The notes under the pieces are model-generated. The model made no database searches and was not told the origin of the DNA. It was given only the letters and a program-made list of their open reading frames with translations. Below, in pieces: positions 39,361 through 50,053 of a stretch of DNA of 64,000 nucleotides. Both the position numbers and the translations under genes were made by a program. The stretch is taken from positions 1 through 64,000 of the forward strand of contig NW_004085979.1 in assembly GCF_000220395.1 (NCBI RefSeq). Direction: 5' to 3'. This DNA comes from Ichthyophthirius multifiliis. Its lineage: Eukaryota; Ciliophora; Oligohymenophorea; Hymenostomatida. Within the stretch, counting starts at the first letter, position 1. Each line of letters opens with the position of its first letter.

Positions 39361-40203
39361 CACTTTTAAATAAAAATTAGACTATTATTCGAATTAAACT
39401 TAAATAATAATTTAAAATTAATTAAAATCTTTCTAACTCATTCAAAAATTCTTTTAATTATATCATTTAATACTGGTGATTTTTCTATATATGATTATCA
39501 GACACATATAAATATAAGAAAAACTTTTTTTTTTTGTAGACCAATAGAAATAAAATTAGACATTTTTAAAAGACTTAACTATTATAGACTTAAATATTTA
39601 AATTTAAAACTACCTATATATGTAATTTTGACCAAAAATTCGTTAATTTTTTGTAAATAAATTGAATGTAAAATTGCCTCTAAATTCCCTTTAAATTTTA
39701 AATAAAAAAGAGTCGCTTTTGGAATCAATTTTTTTTTTTTGAAAAAAACCACTGTTTTAATTCAAATAAATAACGGAATTTTTAAAATATGATTAAAACA
39801 AAAAACAAAAACACTTTAGAATAAATTAATTTTTTAAGAGCAATAAAATTTTAATAAAAATAATCTTATTTAGGAAACTTTTAAAGACTATATTTTTTTT
39901 GTAAATATACGTTCTTTTTATTCGATTTTTTTAAAATATGAAAATCTACTTTTATAATTAAAAAATATAGAATTAGTAGAATCAAATAAACAATATTTGA
40001 TGAAAAAAATCTTTATTTAAATTCAATAATATCGAGTTTTAAAAAATAATATCAAAAATTATATTAAATGCTTAAATAGAGAAAATTCAAAAAATAATTA
40101 TTTTTTAATTAGTTTTTTTATTTTTATAAGTTAAAAAAGATTTTTAGATATCCATTAATAGTTAAAAATCAATAAAATATATACAATAAAAAGAAATATG
40201 TGA
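39361..40203 (+). pseudogene. ORF with one in-frame TGA, possibly a broken gene
   Basis: With the ciliate code one frame runs from about 39361 to TGA 40201-40203, interrupted only by a TGA at 39790-39792. The first part carries FNTGDFSIYDYQTHINIRKT, RLNYYRLKYLNLKLPIYVIL and KIASKFPLNFKQKRVAFGI, rich in beta-prone residues. The second part reads LIQETFKDYIFFVNIRSFYS and is Ile/Asn/Lys-rich, with an A+T content close to background. No start codon is certain. Either the gene ends at 39792 and the rest is chance, or this is a gene with a premature stop. No family recognised. Confidence 0.35.
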
Positions 40204-41122
40204 ATTTCTAAGGTTCTTTTAAGTAAATATTTAATTAAAAAAATATAAAAATAGTCTATGTTTTTCAACTAAAATGAATGTTATAATTTCTTCAATTTAA
40301 TTTTAAGAAAATATGTTCACATTAGGACTTTAAATAAATTTAATTTTCATTATTCATTATTTTTTTCTATTGATTTTTAAACCCTTTCTTTATGTAATTT
40401 GATTACTTGAGATCTTATTTTTTTGATTTTTTATTTCTCTCTTTTGGCTTATTATTAACTTATTTATTATTTTTAGTGAAGAGAACATATATTACTTTAA
40501 TTTTTTTTTAATGTTAAAATTTAATGGTAAAAAGCATATTATTTGATTAAATAAATAAAGAAAAACAGAATAAAATCTAGAATATACGACTAAAATAATA
40601 ATTCTCCTCTCTTTTTTTAATAAAATATTGTCTTGTTTTTACTATATATAAAAGTTGAAATAAAGCCTCAATATTTATTAAGAGCATTTAATAAATTAGT
40701 TTAATAAAAAATTATAATGTAAGAAGATCCTTAAACAGATTTAGAACTTTATTTTATATAAAATAAAAAGTAGATATATAATTAAATTTATAAAAAATAT
40801 ATACTTATGTATTTTAGCTTTAGTTTTTAATACTTTAATATTTTTTTTTTCATTTATAAAATTTATATATATAGGCAATGAATAATTTTTATCTTAATTA
40901 ATAATTGTTTTATATAAATAAATATAAGAATCGATTTTTTTTTTTATTATTATTAATACATAATTAATTTATTAAAATATCTATAAAAATATATATTTAA
41001 AATTTAAAATATTTATTTTTGTTATTAATAAATTAAATTAAAAATGACTTACTTATATTTGACTTCAAAATCATTAAGATTTAATTAAATATTTATTTTA
41101 ATTAAGTATAAATTAATATTAT
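40204..41122. other. AT-rich region, weak coding traces
   Basis: Another open stretch at about 40256-40410 (ECYNFFNLILRKYVHIRTLN) may be a further piece of the broken ORF upstream. The rest is AT-rich with no signal. Confidence 0.35.
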
Positions 41123-41195
41123 GTGGTTGTAGCTCAATCGGAAGAGTGCAAGATTGTGGCTCTTGCGGTAGTGAGATCGAAACTCACCAACCACA
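41123..41195 (+). tRNA. tRNA-His (anticodon GTG)
   Basis: Cloverleaf seen directly: acceptor GTGGTTG (41123-41129) pairs with CAACCAC (41188-41194), discriminator A41195. D-arm GCTC/GAGT, anticodon stem CAAGA/TCTTG with loop TTGTGGC (anticodon GTG), variable loop CGGTA, T-arm GTGAG/CTCAC with loop ATCGAAA. No intron and no encoded CCA. The extra G at -1 needed by eukaryotic tRNA-His is not encoded (base 41122 is T), so it would be added by Thg1. The B box GATCGAAAC fits the pol III consensus; A instead of T at position 54 is unusual. Confidence 0.95.
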
Positions 41196-41196
41196 A

Positions 41197-41201
41197 TTTT
41201 T
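41197..41201 (+). terminator. RNA polymerase III terminator
   Basis: T5 directly after the tRNA-His gene, the normal pol III stop signal. Confidence 0.75.
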
Positions 41202-41439
41202 ATATTTTTAATTAATTAATATTTATTTAATAATTAATTAAAAAAAAAAATATTAATTTAAATCAGTTTTTTTTATTTATATATTTTCAATATTTTTATT
41301 TAGTTAAAAATATTTATATTTTTTATTAAAATAAATTACATTATTTTTTTTTACAAAATAATTATAAACTTTTTTCTAGAGATCAAAAATAATTCAATTA
41401 ATAAATTTAAATAAAAAAAATTAATTTTAAATAAAAAAT
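41202..41439. other. AT-rich spacer
   Basis: Between tRNA-His and the ChrA gene. Nothing recognised. Confidence 0.5.
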
Positions 41440-42925
41440 ATGCATTAAAATTAAATATAAGAAGAAAATCATTATCACTAAACCTAAACTGATAATAATT
41501 TTAATCAAAATATATAACCAGAAGATTAGCATTAAATTTAAACTCGTTTAATTCGATAATAGTCACATCTAAACATATAAAACAACATAACTTATATGTA
41601 ATTAATCAAATCAATGTATAAATTTGGTTTTTAAAGTGTTGGAGGCCCAATGATGTAAGTAAATAAATTAGAAATATTAGTAGTAAAAAATTTAAAATGG
41701 ATAGATAAAGAATTATTTGATGAATTATATTAAATTTCATGTGCCATACCAGGTTCAGTTATTTCTTAAATGTGTATAACTATAAGGTAAAAAAAAAAAA
41801 AAACGCAATAAAAAAAAATACAAAACAATTAAAAAAGGTTCATTAGTAACAAATAGCCCATTAGGAGGATTAATTTGTTTTTTATTATTTTCGTTACCAG
41901 GAATGATATTTATGTCAATAATGGGATATATGAATGAATATTATACATCAACAGAAAATCATTAAGTGCATTGTTTTATATCTTTAGCTTTTTACGGTTT
42001 TTAAGCAGCATCAGTAGCAATTGTAGTATAAAATTCATGGAAATACTTATAATAAATAGAAAAAGATATAAACGCATATATAATAATGTTTATTTCAACA
42101 ATTTTATATATAAATTATAATTCAACACTATAAATGATTTCTTTACTTTTAACAGGCTGTTTTGTAAATTTAATAATTCCAAATTATAAAGACAAGATAA
42201 AAAAGCCTTGTAAATAATTACGAGTTTCCTATATAGACGAAAAAAATGAAAATCCATTAGAATTCCTAAAACAATCTTTCCTTAAAAAAAGTTTATAAAT
42301 TTACTTCACAATTCTTTTCATACTTGCTTTCCTTTTTTTCTCAACTGAAAATAAATTCATTAACTTCTCCTTTACTTGCTTTTATACAGGCTCTATTATT
42401 GTTGGAAGTGGCCATTTTGCTATACCTATACTACTTAAAGAATCCATATAATTTAATTTAGTTAATGAATCTTAGTTTTATAATGGATTTTCTATTGTTT
42501 CCGCTATTTCAGGACCTCCCTTGAATATAGCTTCTTATATAGGAGCTATTTCACATGGATTTTTTGGGGCTGTTTTTGGTTACTTGTTTATGTTTATGCC
42601 TTCATATTTTTTCATTTAAGCTATCCTCCCCTATTGGGATGATTATAGAAGAAGTACTAACCTTTAAAAATTTCTTAAAGGAGGAACATATGTATCTATT
42701 GGTATTGTAACTGCTACAGCTATTTTATTATGGATGCATTCAGGAAAAGAAGATATGACTACATCTTCTATGTTAGTAATTATGGCCTTTTTAATGCTTA
42801 ATGTTTATGAATTATAAACACCTTATACTATAATAATGTGCGGAGTTCTTATTATTTGCAGATTTATGACTTTACATAATTATAGAGGAATATAAGATGA
42901 TTATAGTAATAATTGCAATGGTTGA
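41440..42925 (+). CDS. Chromate transporter (ChrA/CHR family)-like membrane protein
   Basis: ATG 41440, TGA 42923-42925, one intron 41774-41837, exactly 473 aa. A ~50-residue Q/N/H-rich N-terminus precedes a two-halved CHR fold. First half: LIKSMYKFGFQSVGGPMMQV (family motif FGGPxAH), ELYQISCAIPGSVISQMCSL (match to the Q-xPGPxxQ region), NSPLGGLICFLLFSLPGMIF. Second half: GSIIVGSGHFAIPILLKESI, VSAISGPPLNIASYIGAISH, GAVFGYLFMFMPSYFFIQAI. About ten hydrophobic segments. CHR proteins in bacteria export chromate with sulfate exchange; eukaryotic members are poorly studied, so substrate is unknown. The conserved Pro-Gly pairs remain. Intron and codon use are those of the host. Confidence 0.85.
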
Positions 42926-43031
42926 AAATGAGTTTTTTTTTTAATTTGTTTGTTTATACATATAATTTATTATTTTAAATTATTTAATAAAAAAATATAA
43001 GTTTAATTAATTAATATATATAATTTTCTGT

Positions 43032-43997
43032 TCATTCAATTAAAATAGTAATTTTATCTATTAATTGTCTTTGATTTTTTTTGATTTATAAAATTTTTCT
43101 TTTTCTTTTATTGTAAATAACTTTTTCACGGATTAAAAATTCTTTAAGTTTGCGATTTTTTTGAATAAGTTTTGTCTTTTTACTTTTTTATTTTTTTATT
43201 TTTATTTCTTCTTAAATAAAATCAAAACTATTAAGTCTAATAATTCCAAAATTATCATATTTTAAAAAAGGACCTAAAATTTAATTATCTTTATTGAATA
43301 TAATAAATTATTTTTCATCACAACTTATAAGAATATATTTGTTTTATAAATTATTTAATATATTTTAATTAAAAATTGATGTTATTTAATTTACTTATAT
43401 TTCAGCAATTATTTATTTATTTAATTTTCTTAAATCTAAAATGTTTTTATTATTTCTTACATTAAAAGTTTTATTTTATATATTAATTTAAGCTAATTAG
43501 TAATTCCTAACAATATTAAAAATTATTTTTTCATTTTCTTATTAAATTACAGTAATTTAATTATATTTTAATATACATTTTTCAAACTCTTTTTATTTCT
43601 AGTCCAAGTTTCTTTCGCTTTCATAAAATTTAAACATTCTTAATATTGATCCTTTATATTATTATTATTAATCATATTCATAAAAAGAATTACCATTTTA
43701 TTTTTAATTATTTATTTTAATAATTTATCCAAAATAATTATATAAATTTTCGCTTTTGATTTTATCTTATAAATTAGATAATATTTAATGTTTTTTTTAG
43801 CAACATTTCTACTATTAATTAACATTATTTAATGAAAGATGTAAAAAATTATTTCTACATACATTAAAAACTAAATTTTTATTTTTATGTAACTCGATAC
43901 AACTCATGATATGATTATAAAATTCTTTAATATCAGTAAAATGGTGAGATTTTATTTGACATGGACAATATAAAATTTCATTATTTTATTTTAACAT
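43032..43997 (-). CDS. CHHC (U11-48K/Gtsf1-type) zinc-finger protein
   Basis: Intronless, ATG at 43997 to TGA 43032-43034, 321 aa. Near the N-terminus is C13-x5-H19-x9-H29-x3-C33 (CQIKSHHFTDIKEFYNHIMS then C33), exactly the CHHC finger spacing of U11-48K, TRM13 and GTSF1. A second partial C-x5-H (CRNNFLH) follows about 20 residues later. The rest is charged and helical with Gln/Asn stretches, a segment YILISCDEKQFIIFNKDNQ with beta character, and a strongly basic C-terminus (KKTKLIQKNRKLKEFLIREK, YNKRKRKILQIKKNQRQ). CHHC fingers bind RNA (U11 5' splice site or tRNA) or Piwi partners. Which of these applies is open. Confidence 0.7.
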
Positions 43998-44103
43998 GTT
44001 TTTAATTTTATAAATATTGATATTTTTATAAAAAAAATTAGCATAAATCAATTAATAAAAACATGTTTAGCCTAAAAATTAGTTAAACAAATATAATGAA
44101 TTT

Positions 44104-44154
<51 letters not shown>

Positions 44155-44470
44155 CTTTTTTATTTATTATTTCTTTATAAAACTATATACCACATAAATA
44201 TTTAAGTTCATAATACAATTAAATAAATAAAAAATATAAAACTTTATAAATAAAAATTAATAAACACTATAAGTTTACTTATTGTATTTTATTATTATTG
44301 TATTAATAATTATTTTTTAATTATTCCTTTTTATAAATATATTTAATAATTGTTTAATTTATTTTATTTTTTTTAGTGCACTATTTTCTCATAAAAAATC
44401 TTATTTTACATATTATTATAAGAATATCTTAATAATTAGATTATTTAACTATTAAATTTAAAATTCCTCA
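43998..44470. other. AT-rich spacer with (AT)n microsatellite
   Basis: Contains about 21 AT units at 44109-44151. No coding frame. Confidence 0.7.
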
Positions 44471-46169
44471 TCATTATAATTTAAATTTCTTCTTAATCAT
44501 CTAATCTTTTATTTTTTTAAAATATTTTTTTACAAATAATACAAATATTCTAATATACTTATCTATATTTTTACTACTAATTTTTTATTGATCTTCTTAT
44601 AAATCATTTTAGAAGTTACTATTATTAGCTTATTTAATTAAAGTATTTCTTAGAATATTAATTTATTAAGTTTTATTTTAATTTAATTATTGATTTAAAC
44701 TACTACTTTTTTATCTATTAACTAAATTATTTTACATATCATCCATAAGTTCTACTGTACTTTATTTTGCAAATTGGTTTTTAGTTTTAGGCCTCGTAGG
44801 TGGACTATCTTTTTCTTAAGTATTTTATATTGAAACAAACGAAAACTTATTAAAACTTTATAAAGTAATTGTTTATCCTCTATATTAAGGATTTACCCAA
44901 TATAAATATTTGCTTATTTCTTTTGATTCCGTAGATAATTTTAATTCGTGTAAGCCATCTAAAGATTTTTATCTAATTATTAAAATTAACTTGTCTTTTT
45001 TTTAATTAAAAAAAAAAATACTTATTGATATTATTAATTAATTATTATTAAAACTAATTAGTCAAAGATAAATCCATATATAATTCTTATTTAAAAAAGA
45101 GTGATTTAAACATTCTAAAGCTGAAGGTCTATGTAAAGGATTTTTAGAGAGCATTACTCTGATTAAATTTACGTCTTTTTTTTTAGTATTTTATTATAAA
45201 AAATTTAGTTTATTTTTTATAAAAAAATACTTTCTTCCGAAATCTCGGTTCTTTCAAGAATTTCAAAGTTTATTTCACATTTTTTATTAAGTTATATTTT
45301 TACCATTATTTTACCCTTTAAAAGGTTATTATCCAGTTAGTCTTTTTTTATTTTTTTTCAGTATAAAAAAATTATATTTAATAAATATTGATAAATTTAA
45401 AATTACAAAAAGTAATAAATTACTCCTAAACTAAAAATGTCAACTTTATTATCATACAATATATTACCTTCTTTATAATATAATACTTCAGGAGCAATAT
45501 ATCCAGGAGTCCCGCAATGGACATAAATATAATCTTTACAAATACTTTAATCAAATGTGGCTAAACCGAAATCTGCAATTACAATATTAGTAAGATCTTC
45601 AGGATTATTCATTAATATATTATTTGGTTTTAAATCTCGATGAATAATATGGTTACTATGAATTTATTAAATAGTTTAAAGAATATTTTTCATTAATATT
45701 TTAGCGTCTTATATATTATATTACTTTTTTTGTAAAATCTTATTAATTATTTCTCCTCCTTTTATAAATTCTAATATTAAATTTATTGAATTTTCTGTTT
45801 CATATACACTTATTAATTTCAAACACTTTTATATCTTATTTAATTTTTACATTATTTAAATTTCATTTTTTAATAATTACTATTATTTAAAATTAACTTA
45901 ATTTTAATAATTTTTTAAAAAATATATCTTATATATTTTAATATTTGTTTTTTTACTATTCCTTATTTTTATTTAGAAATTAATTCTTTTTCAATAATTT
46001 TAATTGCATATTTTTAATTATTACTTCGAGAAACTCCGAGAAAAACCTTTTTGTAAAAAATAAAGAATAATATACTCAATATTTTAAGTTTTTATTAAAA
46101 AAATACTCTTGAAAAAGCGCCTTTTCCAATTAACTTTTATATAGAAAACATTAATGGAAAATCAAGCAT
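44471..46169 (-). CDS. Serine/threonine protein kinase, CAMK-like
   Basis: Start ATG at 46169 (MLDFPLMFSIQKLIGKGAFS), stop TGA 44471-44473. Glycine loop GKGAFSRVFLG, catalytic Lys in YAIKIIEKE, catalytic loop HRDLKPNNIL, DFGLATF, activation-loop end HCGTPGYIAPE, then DIFSLGVIYY and SKNPLHRPSALECLNHSF. Introns about 46042-46098, 45845-45968 and more near 45180-45420. The CGTPGYIAPE form and EFIKGGEI hinge suggest the CAMK or a related group. A ~150-residue C-terminal extension holds DSPPTRPKTKNQ and Asn/Gln-rich coil. A TGA follows NYIWIYL unless the run 45113-45118 lacks one base; restoring it opens the frame toward the tail. Confidence 0.85.
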
Positions 46170-47287
46170 AATACAACGTTATCTTAATAAATTTTGCCAT
46201 TATTAATATATAAATAAGTTATCTGTTAATAGTTCCACGTATTATTAATTTTACCTTAAACATAATATAAATGTCGCTGTATTTAATATTTATACTTTAG
46301 ATTCATAAAACTCTGCATAGACTTAGTTTAGTTACAAATAATCTTTAATTATAATACTTTTTTATTACTTAGTATAAAATTAAATACAATAAAAAAAAAA
46401 AATATATATATATATATTAATATATTTGATTATGATTTATTACTTCAGAATAGTATATAGTATTTTCTTTTATATAATAGAATTTTTTTAATAATCTATT
46501 TAATTATTTAGTGCGTTTATAAAATATGCACTTTCAATTTATTCATCTTTTTATTTTATTGAACTTATTTATAATTTACATTTTTTCCATATTGAATTAT
46601 TTTTAATTGGAGTCTTATCATTTAGAAAAAACCAATAATTTTTTGAAATTTTCATTAAATTAGATTTTATTTTATTTTTTAATTTTAAAAATTTGTAAAT
46701 AATCTTAAATTAGTGTTTTTTTGTTTATTATTTATTTGGTATACATTTATTTATAAATATTATTATTATTACATATTATTTTAAAAGTTAAAAAAAAAAA
46801 AAAAAATATATATTATTATATACTTTAATATCTCATAAATATAGATAAATATTTATATTATATTATAATTATTGGACAATTTTATTAATACAATAATTTT
46901 AGTTTTATACTTTTATTTATTATTTAATATTATAATTTATAAATTTGTTTGTTAAAAAATATAATTATTATTTAATTTTTTTTTTTCTTTTTATTTGTTT
47001 ATGATATTTAAATATTGTCATTATTAAATAATATATATGTTAATTAAAATATATATATTTATCAATTTAAAATATATATTAAATATATTATTAATAAAAT
47101 ATATTACATTTTAAAATTAAATTAAACGAAACAAAACATTTTATTAAATAAATAAAAAAAAAAAAAAATCTATTTAAAATTTTTATTTAATTAAATTCAA
47201 ATATACCAAAAAAAATTATAAATAAAAATATGAAATATTATTTAATATTTTCTTTATTGATAAAGTATATACTTTTTTTTATCACCT
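46170..47287. other. AT-rich intergenic region
   Basis: About 1.1 kb without coding frame. Contains short TA tracts (46403-46417) and poly-A 46788-46806. Confidence 0.6.
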
Positions 47288-49510
47288 TCAATCACTATTA
47301 TCAATACTTATAGCGTTTGTAACTTAAACTTGAAGTTTTATATCAACTAACTCATTTTATTTTTATATTAATTTAATTAAATCATCCATATTTAATTCCT
47401 AAAGTTGTTTAATTCCAATTTTTTTCGCCTAAAAAATAAAAATAATATTTTTCTTTACCAAAAAAATATAGAAAAAAATACCTTTAAAAGTCTTATTAAA
47501 CCTTTAATATTATTTTTATAATTAATATCTATACTTTAATCAAGCTCCCTTATTTTATTTTCCACTTTGATACTTAAATCATATGCAACATTTTTATTAA
47601 TTTAATAATTTTCTTATATTAAAAGAAATATTTTTTTGCATATTTTTTTCCTAAAATGTTATTCTTGATCTTTTTTTTAATCATTTAATAAACAGTTTTC
47701 GATTTCAGATAATTTTTAACATTAATCATCAACTTTTTAAATTATAATATTACAAATATTATTATTTTATTAAAAGCTATTTTTATCATCTGACTAACTT
47801 TCACAAGCAGGGTATGTGTAATCTAAATATAATATAATTGTTAATATTTATATATATATTTTTCATTAAATAAAAAAATGTATTTATATAACCATTTGTA
47901 CTAGCAGACCTTTTTTTCTAACTTAATTCTAATCCAGAATTAAGTCCTAAAGCTTCAGTTAAAACTTTTTATTTTATATTATCTACTATTTATTGAACTC
48001 TTTATTTAAGTTTTTCAATTTCATTCTATTTTTTTTATTTTCTTAATGTTAAATATATATTATTTTACGCATTTTATTTAGCTAAGTAATAATAATAAAG
48101 AATTAAATATTTTACCGATTTTAGTTTATATATAATCAATACAATCTATATTCATTTATTCAAATAGTTAACATTAGACGTCTAATTAATTAAAAAATTC
48201 TTTATTTTATTATACAATTAAAGAACTTAGATTATTATATATGCCTTAGAGGTTATCTTCGAATTATTATAAGTTTAATTTTTTTTCTGTTTTAGTTTAC
48301 TTTTCCTTTTTTTTTCTAACAAATTCTCAGTTTTTCTTTTATTTTTTGGTTTTCTTTCAAAATTTAAATTTTTTTATTTTTTTTTATTTTTTTATCGTTT
48401 TCTGTTTTTTATTTTTTTATGGCTTTTCTTCTTATGATTATAATTTTTTTTATTCATTTTTTTCTGTTTATATTTAAGTCATTTTTTATTTTATTTTTTC
48501 AAATTTTTTGCTTTCTTTTTCCTTTTCTTTTTTTTCTTTTTTGTTTATATTTTTTTATTCATTTCCTTATTCATTTGATATTTATTTTATTTATTATTAT
48601 TAAGCATTTTCATATTCTAAATAATCTTCATCATCATATTCATCTTCATCAAATTCTAAATCATCTTCATCTTCTTCATCTGTATCTGCATTATTTTATG
48701 ATTTTTTCTTTTTTTTCATTTAAATTTATGTTTTTTAATTGTATTTTTAATGCAAATAATTAAGAATATTTTTATTTTTTTTACATTTTACAATTTTTTA
48801 TCTGCATTTTTTTTTTCTTCTATTACAATTTTTTTATTTTTAAAAAAATTAATTTTAAAAAAAAACATTATAATAAATAAAAAATGGAATACCTTCACAA
48901 GTTGATTTTCCTTCCAATATTTTTAATCCAATTAAAGCAGCTTATTTTAATTTAGTATTATTTTGATTTGCATTTTTAATATATTTAGAATAATTTTCTT
49001 TAAAATCGCAAATCTAATCAAGCTTTATTGTTGCACTTTTAATTATAGTAAGCAAAATAAAAATATAAATTATTCCAAATTAATATTTTATTTTATTTTT
49101 TTAAACAATTATAAATAAAATTACTATGAAAAATCTCCTAAAAATACTACTGTTACATCCTTTTATGTGTAATTTTGAATCTTTTTTTATTATAGATTTA
49201 AAAAAAAAAAAAAAAAAATATTTAAAATTATTTAATATTCAATAATTGTAAATATATATAATATAAATTTGCATTTTTTATTTATTATTAATATTTTATA
49301 TAATTTTAATATTTATTATTGATTGGAATGTAAAACAGATAAATTTTACACATTTATTTATTATATTTATTTTGCCACATTTAGATATTTATATAATTAT
49401 TATTTTTATCTTTTTATTTTTTCTTATTTATACATATGAAGGCCACCAAGGATATCCTTTTAATTTTGCCCAAATTAACTATTATTTTTTAATTATAAAA
49501 GTTGATGCAT
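47288..49510 (-). CDS. PWWP-domain chromatin protein with charged middle and coiled-coil C-terminus
   Basis: Stop TGA 47288-47290; probable start ATG at 49510. PWWP domain near the N-terminus: QLIWAKLKGYPWWPSY, then across a long intron (about 49191-49449) VTVVFLGDFS and after another intron ATIKLDQICDFKENYSKYIK, the strand and helix order of PWWP domains, which read H3K36 methylation. Then an acidic stretch (DTDEEDEDDLEFDEDEYDDE) and a long Lys/Glu/Gln tract. C-terminal helices include NLQQFEDNLQGIYNNLSSLI, VQQIVDNIKQKVLTEALGLN and AKKIGIKQLQELNMDDLIKL. Introns seen: 47422-47482 region, about 47823-47893 and about 48010-48113. The Lys tract has several A-run frame slips, and the start also needs one added A at 49485-49490. 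LEDGF/HDGF relatives have a similar order of parts. Confidence 0.75.
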
Positions 49511-50053
49511 TTAGTTTTTTTTGTTTAATCTTAACCAAATAAATTTTTTATTTGATTATAATAATATATTTAAAATATTTGAAAATAAAAATATAAATAA
49601 AAGCAATATTATTAATAAAAATTTTAGAACATTTAAAAATAAATCATATAGAAATTATAATTTTAAATTATATATATTAACAAGAATGACATTAATATAT
49701 ATATATATATATATATATATTTAATATTGATATATTAGTTCTTTATTTTATATTTTTAATATATATTTTTTTTTTAAATGTATATTTATATTTTTCTCTT
49801 AATTATTATTATGTATGTAGGAAATAGAGATTTTTAAAAATAATAAAAAAATATATATTATATTTTAAAATAAACATATCAATAACACGAGACGAAAAGA
49901 TAAAAAAATATATATATATAAATAAAAAATTATATATAAATAAAATTTTTAAAATAACAAATAAAAATATAAATATAAATAAAAAAATAAATAAAAATAA
50001 AAATTAAAAAAAAAAAACAAAGAAATAAAATAAAATAAAATAAAAAATAAATA
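49511..50053. other. AT-rich intergenic region
   Basis: Contains (AT)n at 49698-49720 and A-rich DNA. The open stretch at 49521-49724 is Asn/Ile/Lys-rich background with no A-rich leader, so not called a gene. Confidence 0.55.

Noticed and set aside
48419-48763. Plus-strand open stretch of ~115 codons rich in Phe, His and Leu.
   Set aside because: It is the antisense of the acidic and lysine-rich exon of the PWWP gene (runs of GAA/GAT/AAA read backwards).
49521-49724. 67-codon Asn/Lys/Ile-rich ORF.
   Set aside because: Background-type AT-rich sequence ending in an (AT)n tract, with no leader or homology.
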